8,581 nucleotides of DNA from Burkholderiaceae bacterium (lineage in GTDB: Bacteria; Pseudomonadota; Gammaproteobacteria; Burkholderiales; Burkholderiaceae_C): positions 1 through 8,581 of the forward strand of contig JANREF010000237.1 in assembly GCA_030726195.1 (NCBI GenBank), given 5' to 3'. The notes beneath the pieces are model-generated. The model made no database searches, was not told the DNA's origin, and saw nothing but the letters and a program-made list of their open reading frames with translations. Shown here piece by piece: positions 1-6,464 of the stretch. The first letter of the stretch is position 1, and every line of letters begins with the position of its first letter. Position numbers and translations under genes: made by a program.

Positions 1-54
1 CACCACACATCAAGGCGCGCCACCATGGACCCTATGGTCAAGCCATAGGGTGAC
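1..54. repeat. Partial REP-like element (right half, cut by window edge)
   Basis: This stretch matches the right half of the complete element at 169-278 exactly over its hairpin. It has a perfect 8-bp stem, CCCTATGG and CCATAGGG around a TCAAG loop, followed by the terminal TGAC at 51-54. The left half would lie before the window. It is non-coding: short open frames across it have no plausible ribosome site and follow the repeat rather than a protein family. Seen directly; calling it REP-like is inference from the structure. Confidence 0.8.
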
Positions 55-97
55 AGACGGGTGAGCAAGAGGTTGCGTACGGGTGCGGGTGAGCCTG
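1..97. repeat. Direct repeat, copy 1 (224-bp period)
   Basis: Positions 1-97 match 225-321 with a single mismatch (G at 56, C at 280). The identity covers the right half of the hairpin element and the first sub-repeats that follow it. Copy 1 probably continues left of the window. Such near-identity in a non-coding stretch suggests recent duplication or gene conversion. Confidence 0.93.
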
Positions 98-153
98 AGG
101 GTTGCATACCGGTACGGGTAACCCAGGGGTGGCATACGGGCGAAACGCGTGGG
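49..153. repeat. Degenerate 22-29 bp tandem sub-repeats, first block
   Basis: Four related units begin at about 49, 71, 100 and 128. They share a core close to GGTTGCATACGGG with changes: 49 GGTGACAGACGGG, 71 GGTTGCGTACGGG, 100 GGTTGCATACCGG and 128 GGTGGCATACGGG. Steps are 22, 29 and 28 bp. The block fills the space between the partial element and the complete one. No function can be read from it; slippage products or spaced protein-binding sites are both possible. Confidence 0.65.
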
Positions 154-168
154 CAGGGCGATAGGCCT

Positions 169-278
169 GTCATTGCGCGGCTTGACCGTGCAATCCATCC
201 ATGCCCCCTGCACAGCCCCGCAAGCACCACACATCAAGGCGCGCCACCATGGACCCTATGGTCAAGCCATAGGGTGAC
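169..278. repeat. Complete 110-bp element with inverted hairpin ends (REP/BIME-like)
   Basis: The element starts with GTCA (169-172) and ends with TGAC (275-278). Its left end reads GTCA, TTGCGC, GGCTTGACC, GTGCAA, TCCAT. Its right end, read on the other strand, is GTCA, CCCTAT, GGCTTGACC, ATAGGG, TCCAT. Both ends are 30 nt long with the same fixed blocks, and the two variable 6-mers in each end pair with each other (one G-T pair on the left). Each end therefore folds into an 8-bp hairpin with a CTTGA loop. Translated, the left end gives the string VIARLDRAIHP, which I recall as a recurring phrase in spurious ORFs from proteobacterial intergenic repeats. No transposase lies inside or beside it, so any mobility would need help in trans. 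The family name is uncertain. Confidence 0.82.
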
Positions 279-321
279 ACACGGGTGAGCAAGAGGTTGC
301 GTACGGGTGCGGGTGAGCCTG
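225..321. repeat. Direct repeat, copy 2 (224-bp period)
   Basis: This is the second copy of the 97-bp repeat, starting inside the complete element at 169-278 and ending 35 bp before the gatB stop codon. After position 321 the similarity continues in degraded form: 321-349 aligns with 126-154 at about 23 of 29 positions. Relative to copy 1, one 29-bp sub-repeat is missing here. Confidence 0.93.
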
Positions 322-348
322 GGGCGGTATTCGGGTGAAGCGCGTTGG
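273..348. repeat. Degenerate tandem sub-repeats, second block
   Basis: Three units begin at about 273, 295 and 323. They correspond to the first, second and fourth units of the block at 49-153; the third unit is absent. The last unit is the most diverged and runs almost to the gatB stop codon, so no spacer without repeats separates gatB from the array. Confidence 0.6.
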
Positions 349-356
349 CCAAGCGC
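340..356. other. Inverted repeat directly after the gatB stop
   Basis: The sequence GCGC, G, TTGGCCAA, GCGC is an imperfect palindrome that ends at the base next to the gatB stop codon (357-359). It could fold at the 3' end of the gatCAB mRNA. There is no run of U after it on the minus strand, so it does not look like an intrinsic terminator. Confidence 0.4.
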
Positions 357-1820
357 TCAGTTCAAGGCCGCCTTGAGCAGGTCGTTGACTTGCTGTGGGT
401 TGGCCTTGCCTTTGCTGGCCTTCATCACTTGGCCTACCAAGGCGTTGAAGGCCTTGTCTTTGCCCGCCTTGAACTGCGCCACGTTGTCGGGGTTGGCAGC
501 CACCACCTCGGCGATGATGGCTTCTAACGCGCCGCTGTCGTTCATCTGCTTGAGGCCTTTGGCTTCAATGACTGCATCGACGTTGTCGCCTTCGCCATTC
601 CAAAGCGCTTCAAACACTTGGCGCGCCGCGTTGTTGGAAATGGTTTGGTCTTGAATGCGCGCAATCAAGGCCGCCAACACCGCAGCCGATACAGGCGCTT
701 GGTCGATGGTGGTGTCCTGGGCATTGAGGCGCTTGGACAACTCACCCATGACCCAGTTGGCCACCAGCTTGGGCTGGCCGCAAGCCTGTGTTGCCGCCTC
801 GAAATAGGCGGCGGTGGCTTGGTTTGCGGTGAGCATGTCGGCGTCGTAAGCGCTCAAGCCATGAGCGTCCATGAAGCGTTTGGCCATCACGCGTGGTAAC
901 TCTGGCATGGTCGCTTCAACGCTGGACACCCAGTCGCGCGCAATGACCAACGGCGGCAAGTCGGGGTCGGGGAAGTAGCGGTAGTCGGCCGCGTCTTCTT
1001 TGGTGCGCATGGCGCGGGTTTCGCCGGTATCGGGGTCAAACAAAATGGTGGCTTGTTGGATGTCAAAGCCGTCTTCAATTTGTTCAATTTGCCAGCGGAT
1101 TTCAAAATCAATGGCTTGCTGCATGAAGCGAAAGCTGTTGAGGTTTTTAATCTCTCGGCGTGTGCCCAGCGGCGCACCGGGCTTGCGCACGGACACGTTG
1201 GCGTCGCAGCGAAAACTGCCCTCTTGCATGTTGCCGTCGCAAATGCCAATCCAAGTCACAAGTTTGTGCAGCTCTTTGGCGTAGGCCACGGCCTCGGCGC
1301 TGGAGCGCATGTCGGGCTCGGTGACAATTTCTAGCAGCGGTGTGCCTGCGCGGTTCAGGTCAATGCCACTTTGGCCTACAAAATCTTCGTGCAGCGATTT
1401 GCCCGCGTCTTCCTCCAGGTGGGCGCGCACCAAGCGCACGGTTTTGGGTTCGCCGTCCAACAAGAAACTCACCTCGCCGCCTTGCACCACGGGTATTTCA
1501 AATTGGCTGATTTGATAGCCCTTGGGCAGGTCTGGGTAGAAGTAGTTTTTGCGGGCAAACACGCTCTTGTCGGCCACATAAGCGCCCACGGCCAGCCCCA
1601 GCTTGATGGCGCACTCCACGGCAGCGCGGTTCATCACAGGCAAGGTACCAGGCAAGGCCATGTCCACCACGCTGGCTTGCGTGTTGGGCGCGGCACCAAA
1701 GGCCACGCTGGAGCGGCTGAAAATTTTGGACTGCGTGGACAGCTGGGCGTGTGTCTCAAAACCAATGACCACTTCGTAGCCATTGATCAGTAGGGATGGA
1801 CTCTGTGCGGCGGCGCTCAT
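357..1820 (-). CDS. gatB: Asp/Glu-tRNA(Asn/Gln) amidotransferase subunit B
   Basis: GatB binds the misacylated tRNA, activates its Asp or Glu side chain with ATP, and transfers ammonia delivered from GatA. The 487-residue product has the usual family length. The N-terminal catalytic cradle shows [16 protein letters not shown] (residues 20-35, with E22 and H24 in the active-site region), [16 protein letters not shown] and HLEEDAGKS, all family hallmarks, then NVSVRK. The C-terminal part from about residue 335 is the helical/YqeY-like tail domain, ending [11 protein letters not shown], that contacts the tRNA. I chose the ATG at 1820 because it overlaps the gatA stop (ATGA) and has AGGAG 7 nt upstream; an open frame reaches 1865, but that would overlap gatA by 49 nt. 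It is the last gene of gatCAB. Whether it acts on tRNA(Gln), tRNA(Asn) or both cannot be told from this window. Confidence 0.97.
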   Translation of the reverse strand: MSAAAQSPSLLINGYEVVIGFETHAQLSTQSKIFSRSSVAFGAAPNTQASVVDMALPGTLPVMNRAAVECAIKLGLAVGAYVADKSVFARKNYFYPDLPKGYQISQFEIPVVQGGEVSFLLDGEPKTVRLVRAHLEEDAGKSLHEDFVGQSGIDLNRAGTPLLEIVTEPDMRSSAEAVAYAKELHKLVTWIGICDGNMQEGSFRCDANVSVRKPGAPLGTRREIKNLNSFRFMQQAIDFEIRWQIEQIEDGFDIQQATILFDPDTGETRAMRTKEDAADYRYFPDPDLPPLVIARDWVSSVEATMPELPRVMAKRFMDAHGLSAYDADMLTANQATAAYFEAATQACGQPKLVANWVMGELSKRLNAQDTTIDQAPVSAAVLAALIARIQDQTISNNAARQVFEALWNGEGDNVDAVIEAKGLKQMNDSGALEAIIAEVVAANPDNVAQFKAGKDKAFNALVGQVMKASKGKANPQQVNDLLKAALN

Positions 1821-3325
1821 GCGGCGGCTCCTGATGGTGTGAGACTGGGGCTGCGGCGGTGCCAATCGGTGGTTTGCTGGAAGCTGTGCGCCGTGTGCAG
1901 CAAGGTGCTTTCAGTCAAGTAGTTGCCCACCAACTGCAAGCCCACAGGCATGCCAGCGGCACCAAAGCCCGCGGGCATGCTCATGCCGGGCAGGCCTGCC
2001 AAGCTGGTAGACAGTGTGAAGATGTCGGCCAAATAGTTGGCCACGGGGTCGTTGCTTTTCTCGCCAATGCCCCAAGCCACGGTAGGGGCGACTGGACCTG
2101 CAATCACGTCGCACTTGGCAAAGGCGGCTTGGAAGTCTTGCGCAATGAGGCGACGGATTTTTTGTGCCTGCAAGTAATAGGCGTCGTAGTAGCCGTGGCT
2201 GAGCACGTAGGTGCCAATCAAAATGCGGCGCTGCACCTCTGGGCCAAAGCCCTCGGTGCGCGACCTTTGGTACATATCGCCCAAATCGTCGTAGTCTTTG
2301 GCGCGGTGGCCGTAGCGCACGCCGTCAAAGCGGCTCAGGTTGCTAGAGGCCTCGGCGGGCGCAATGATGTAGTACACCGGAATGGACAGCTCGGTGCGCG
2401 GCAGGCTGATGTCGACCAAGGTCGCGCCCATGTCGGCGAGCTGCTTGAGCGCAGCTTGCACCGCCTCGTTCACGTCGGGGCTCAGGCCTGCACCAAAAAA
2501 CTCAGCAGGCAAGCCCACGCGCAAGCCCAACAGGGGTTTGTCGGCTGTGGCACCAGCGCGCGGTTGGGACAAAGCGGCCAAGTAATCCACGCCAGGCACA
2601 TCCAAGGAAGTGGAGTCGTGGTCTAAATCAGGGCCGGTCATGTGGCCCAACAAGGCAGCACAGTCCAGCGCTGTTTTGGCCATGGGACCTGCTTGGTCCA
2701 AGCTGGAGGCGAAGGCCACCATGCCAAAGCGCGAGCACAAACCATAGGTGGGCTTGATACCGGTGATGCCGCAAAAACTGGCCGGTTGGCGAATCGAGCC
2801 GCCGGTGTCGGTGCCAGTGGCTCCAGCCACCAAACCTGCAGCCACGGCAGCAGCCGAGCCGCCGCTGGAGCCGCCGGGTACGCGGCTGGTGTCCCATGGG
2901 TTTTTCACGGGGCCATAAGCAGAATTTTCGTTGCCAGATCCCATGGCGAATTCGTCGCAGTTGAGCTTGCCCAGGCTGATGGTGCCCGCGTCTATCAAGC
3001 GCTGCACGACGGTGGCGTTGAAAGGGCTTTGGTAGCCGGCCAGCATGCGCGAGCCCGCCGTGGTGGGCGCATCGGCGGTGACGAACACGTCTTTGTGTGC
3101 CAGCGGCACGCCCAGCAAAGGCGCTGCATCGCCAGCGCTCACGCGCGCATCGGCAGCCTTGGCGCTGGCCAGCGCGGCCTCGGGCGCGAAATGCACAAAG
3201 GCGCCCAAGTCGGCATGCGCCTCGCAGCGCTGGATGAGCGCTTGGGTGACCTCCACGCTAGAGACTTGCTTGGTTTGGATCTGGCGGGCGGTTTCAGCCA
3301 CGCCCCATTCATGGATAGCAGACAT
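1817..3325 (-). CDS. gatA: Asp/Glu-tRNA(Asn/Gln) amidotransferase subunit A
   Basis: GatA is the glutaminase of the complex: it hydrolyses glutamine (or asparagine) and channels ammonia to GatB. The 502-residue product belongs to the amidase-signature family. The Ser-cisSer-Lys triad is visible: K78 in LAHKDVF, S153 in [10 protein letters not shown] and S177 in [14 protein letters not shown], with the 24-residue spacing between the two serines that the family has. [25 protein letters not shown] and the C-terminal LPGMSMPAG and GLQLVG blocks are also typical. The start is the ATG at 3325 (MSAIHEWGV), with AGGAAG 6 nt upstream; an in-frame GTG at 3340 would leave the ribosome site inside the gene. 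gatC ends 11 nt upstream and gatB begins on the last bases of gatA, so the three subunits are probably made in balance by coupled translation. Confidence 0.97.
   Translation of the reverse strand: MSAIHEWGVAETARQIQTKQVSSVEVTQALIQRCEAHADLGAFVHFAPEAALASAKAADARVSAGDAAPLLGVPLAHKDVFVTADAPTTAGSRMLAGYQSPFNATVVQRLIDAGTISLGKLNCDEFAMGSGNENSAYGPVKNPWDTSRVPGGSSGGSAAAVAAGLVAGATGTDTGGSIRQPASFCGITGIKPTYGLCSRFGMVAFASSLDQAGPMAKTALDCAALLGHMTGPDLDHDSTSLDVPGVDYLAALSQPRAGATADKPLLGLRVGLPAEFFGAGLSPDVNEAVQAALKQLADMGATLVDISLPRTELSIPVYYIIAPAEASSNLSRFDGVRYGHRAKDYDDLGDMYQRSRTEGFGPEVQRRILIGTYVLSHGYYDAYYLQAQKIRRLIAQDFQAAFAKCDVIAGPVAPTVAWGIGEKSNDPVANYLADIFTLSTSLAGLPGMSMPAGFGAAGMPVGLQLVGNYLTESTLLHTAHSFQQTTDWHRRSPSLTPSGAAA
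1828..1832 (-). promoter_or_regulatory. gatB ribosome binding site
   Basis: On the minus strand this reads AGGAG, 7 nt before the ATG at 1820. It lies inside the gatA coding end and supports that start over the upstream in-frame ATG at 1865. Confidence 0.75.
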
Positions 3326-3331
3326 CAACAA

Positions 3332-3337
3332 CTTCCT
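3332..3337 (-). promoter_or_regulatory. gatA ribosome binding site
   Basis: The minus strand reads AGGAAG, 6 nt before the ATG at 3325, touching the gatC stop codon. This placement favours the 3325 start and termination-reinitiation from gatC. Confidence 0.7.
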
Positions 3338-3648
3338 CACTCAATCACTTTGGGAACCAAGAACAAACCGCGCTCTACCGCCGGTGCGCTGGCTTGGTTG
3401 GCGTCGCGGGCTTGCTCGGTGGCAGGCTCACTGACCACGTCGTCGCGCAGGCGCAGCTGCACGGGCGTGCCCATGGCATCGGTCGGGTGTGCCAGCGGCT
3501 CCACGCCGGTGGTGTCCACTGCATTCATTTGCTCGACCAGCGTGAAAAAGCCGTTGAGCTGCTCCAGCGTGCGCTGTTGCGTGTCTGGGTTGACCTCCAG
3601 GCGGGCCAGTCGGCTCAGGCGAGCCATGTCGTCAATCGTTAGTGCCAT
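3337..3648 (-). CDS. gatC: Asp/Glu-tRNA(Asn/Gln) amidotransferase subunit C
   Basis: GatC is the small subunit that wraps around and stabilises the GatA-GatB interface. The 103-residue product is near the family length of about 95-100. It opens with the N-terminal helix [19 protein letters not shown], continues with the conserved [22 protein letters not shown] (residues 34-55) and LRDDVVSEP, and ends [16 protein letters not shown]. The start is the ATG at 3648; an in-frame ATG at 3729 would add 27 residues unlike the family. No Shine-Dalgarno sequence is visible before 3648 (the upstream stretch is AT-rich, AAAATATTACT), which is unusual for this window, where gatA, gatB, mreB and mreD all have one. 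It is the first gene of gatCAB, divergent from mreB. Confidence 0.95.
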   Translation of the reverse strand: MALTIDDMARLSRLARLEVNPDTQQRTLEQLNGFFTLVEQMNAVDTTGVEPLAHPTDAMGTPVQLRLRDDVVSEPATEQARDANQASAPAVERGLFLVPKVIE

Positions 3649-3702
3649 AGTAATATTTTGTCGGTTATGGCCAAGTTGGCGTCCAATCGGGTCTTTGCTT
3701 AG

Positions 3703-3719
3703 GCAAAACCCGGGTTTGC
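3703..3719. other. Palindrome in the divergent promoter region
   Basis: The perfect 12-bp palindrome AAACCCGGGTTT (3706-3717) is flanked by GC and GC with one extra A, giving GCAAAACCCGGGTTTGC. A further TTTGC at 3694-3698 can pair instead with GCAAA at 3703-3707. It could be an operator for a dimeric regulator or alternative hairpins in the gatC leader RNA. No known binding motif is recognised. Confidence 0.4.
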
Positions 3720-3824
3720 GCCATGGCAATGGGGTATTATCCAGTCTTTGTATATCTACGCTTTTGAGCGTGTCTACGCCTGAGGCAAACAGCCGTAAAA
3801 CAGTCTGACGGTCACCCGTGGTGA

Positions 3825-4958
<1,134 letters not shown>

Positions 4959-4961
4959 GCT

Positions 4962-4988
4962 GCGCGCCTTGGGCACTTTGGCACGCGC
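4962..4988 (+). other. Hairpin between mreB and mreC
   Basis: GCGCGCC (4962-4968) can pair with GGC and GCGC (4980-4982, 4985-4988) with a 2-nt bulge and an 11-nt loop. It starts 3 nt after the mreB stop. No T run follows, so it is not a standard terminator; it may stabilise the mreB mRNA end or partly attenuate transcription into mreC. Confidence 0.4.
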
Positions 4989-5025
4989 CACCACTTGTAC
5001 TAATGTTTAGCAGCAGCCACACCTT

Positions 5026-5919
5026 GTGTTAGATCGCACGCCACCCGCGTTCTTCAAGCAAGGCACAACCGCCTTCACCAAACTGTTGGTGTTTGCCGCC
5101 CTGTCGGTGTTGCTGATGATGGCCGACTTGCGCTGGACCCTGGGCCAGCCCATTCGCAACGCCATGGCCACCACGCTGTACCCGGTTCAATGGGTGTTGC
5201 GCCAGCCCGTAATGGGCGCTCAGTGGCTGGGTGACTACTTGCAATCGCTGGACAAGGCCATTGCCCGTAACGAACAACTCACCGAGCAGCTGCTAGACCA
5301 AGCCGCCACCGTGCAGCAAGTGGACTACCTCAAGCTGGAAACCCAGCGCCTGCAAAACTTGCTCGACTTGCACAACAGCTTTGCCGACGTGGGCACGGCC
5401 GCGCGCGTGGTCGCCCAAACACCAGACCCCTACTCCAAGCGCGTGATTCTGGACAAAGGCACCACGCAAGGCATTCGCGCAGGCTCTGCCGTGATTGACA
5501 TCAACGGCGTGTACGGCCAAGTCACCCGCGCTTTCTTGCTCACCTCGGAAGTCACGGTGCTCACAGACCGCAACCAGTCCACCCCCGTCATGAACGCGCG
5601 CACTGGCGAGCGCAGCGTGCTGTTTGGCGAGGTCGGCGGAGATGGCACGCATTTGGAGCTGCGCTTTGTCAGCAGCAACGCCGACATACAAACGGGCGAC
5701 CTGCTCATGACCAGTGGCATAGACGGTGTGTACCCACCGGGGCTGCCTGTGGCCACCATCGTTGACATTCCTCTGCTCATGGATACCAACTACGCCAGCA
5801 TCCGCTGCAAGCCCCTGTCCAACGTAGATGCCACACGTCACGTGTTGGTGATGCCGTCTCCCGAACTGGTTGCCCCTGTTGCCGACGCAATGCAAAGCAC
5901 ACCGGAGACCAGCCCATGA
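5026..5919 (+). CDS. mreC: Rod shape-determining protein MreC
   Basis: MreC is a periplasmic scaffold anchored in the inner membrane that activates PBP2/RodA. The 297-residue product is of normal length. Residues 1-17 are cytoplasmic (LDRTPPAFFKQG, typical of betaproteobacterial MreC), about 18-34 form one membrane helix, about 68-118 a coiled coil rich in Q, L and E, and about 122-278 the double beta-barrel domain with GVYGQV (161-166) and TSGIDGVYPPGLPV (229-242). The start must be the GTG at 5026: a stop codon lies in frame at 5008-5010 with no other start between. No clear Shine-Dalgarno precedes it, so it may depend on translation of mreB or of a tiny upstream frame. Its stop overlaps the mreD start. 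Confidence 0.96.
   Translation: MLDRTPPAFFKQGTTAFTKLLVFAALSVLLMMADLRWTLGQPIRNAMATTLYPVQWVLRQPVMGAQWLGDYLQSLDKAIARNEQLTEQLLDQAATVQQVDYLKLETQRLQNLLDLHNSFADVGTAARVVAQTPDPYSKRVILDKGTTQGIRAGSAVIDINGVYGQVTRAFLLTSEVTVLTDRNQSTPVMNARTGERSVLFGEVGGDGTHLELRFVSSNADIQTGDLLMTSGIDGVYPPGLPVATIVDIPLLMDTNYASIRCKPLSNVDATRHVLVMPSPELVAPVADAMQSTPETSP
5904..5907 (+). promoter_or_regulatory. mreD ribosome binding site
   Basis: GGAG lies 8 nt before the ATG at 5916, inside the end of mreC, and favours 5916 over the in-frame ATG at 5922. Confidence 0.6.
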
Positions 5920-6446
5920 TCATGCGCCCTGGCCAACAGCTGCTGCTGCCCGCCTCTGGCTGGTTTATTTGGATGTCGCTTGTAGCCGCGCTGCTGCTCA
6001 ACATGCTGCTGACCACCGTGTTTGGCAGCGCCAGCTTGTGGCTGCCCGATTTTTTGGCGGTGGTCTTGGTGTTTTGGAACGTCAATCAAACTCGCCGTGT
6101 GAACGTGGGCGCAGCCTTTTTGTTTGGCCTTTTAATGGACGTGCACAGCAGCTCGCTGTTGGGTGAGCACGCGCTGTCGTACAGCCTGCTGTCTTACTTT
6201 GCCGTGAGCATGCACAGGCGATTGCGCTGGTTTTCACTCGACGGCCAAGCCGTGCAATTGGTACCGCTGTTTTTGGCGGCCCACGCCACACAGTGGCTGG
6301 TACGCTGGCTGGTGGGCAATGGCTTTCCTGGCTGGGCCGTGCTGGGCTCACCCGCGCTAGAGGCTGTGATTTGGCCCATTGTGGCGACCCTTTTGTTGGC
6401 GCCACAACGCCGCGCGCACGACCCCGACCACACGCGTCCATTGTGA
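5916..6446 (+). CDS. mreD: Rod shape-determining membrane protein MreD
   Basis: MreD is an inner-membrane partner of MreC and modulates how MreC activates PBP2. The 176-residue product is close to the family length and very hydrophobic. Likely membrane segments are at about 16-36, 41-57, 64-75, 85-98, 112-134 and 147-162. The family motif is clear at 67-89: AAFLFGLLMDVHSSSLLG followed by EHALSY. The C-terminus is short and charged (QRRAHDPDHTRPL). The start overlaps the mreC stop as ATGA, which points to translational coupling; mrdA begins 18 bp after its stop. Confidence 0.95.
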   Translation: MIMRPGQQLLLPASGWFIWMSLVAALLLNMLLTTVFGSASLWLPDFLAVVLVFWNVNQTRRVNVGAAFLFGLLMDVHSSSLLGEHALSYSLLSYFAVSMHRRLRWFSLDGQAVQLVPLFLAAHATQWLVRWLVGNGFPGWAVLGSPALEAVIWPIVATLLLAPQRRAHDPDHTRPL

Positions 6447-6464
6447 GCTGGTGAGCACGCGCTG

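Noticed and set aside
10..237. 75-codon minus-strand frame in the repeat region
   Set aside because: It follows the repeat units and shows no protein family features; composition is that of translated repeats.
61..288. 75-codon frame with the string PVIARLDRAIHP
   Set aside because: It spans the hairpin element and sub-repeats; this peptide phrase comes from the repeat itself. The start has no good ribosome site and the frame crosses two strong inverted repeats.
1..330. Possible CRISPR array
   Set aside because: The repeats are two long copies with related, degenerate spacers, not many short identical repeats with unique spacers, and no cas genes are present.
1859..2626. Open frame of 255 codons on the plus strand opposite gatA
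   Set aside because: It mirrors gatA codons, has a His/Val/Gln/Gly-biased composition and no family features; a shadow frame.
3716..3740. Sigma-70 promoter TTGCGC with TATTAT for mreB
   Set aside because: The spacer is only 13 bp, too short for a normal promoter; the TATTAT is kept only as a weak -10 candidate.
2642..3808. Open frame of 388 codons on the plus strand opposite gatA and gatC
   Set aside because: It lies antisense to two clear conserved genes, shows no recognisable domain, and is rich in Ala, Gly, Arg and His as expected for an antisense frame in GC-rich coding DNA.
5293..5895. 200-codon minus-strand frame opposite mreC
   Set aside because: Antisense to a well-supported gene, with His/Gly/Val-rich composition and no domain; a shadow frame.
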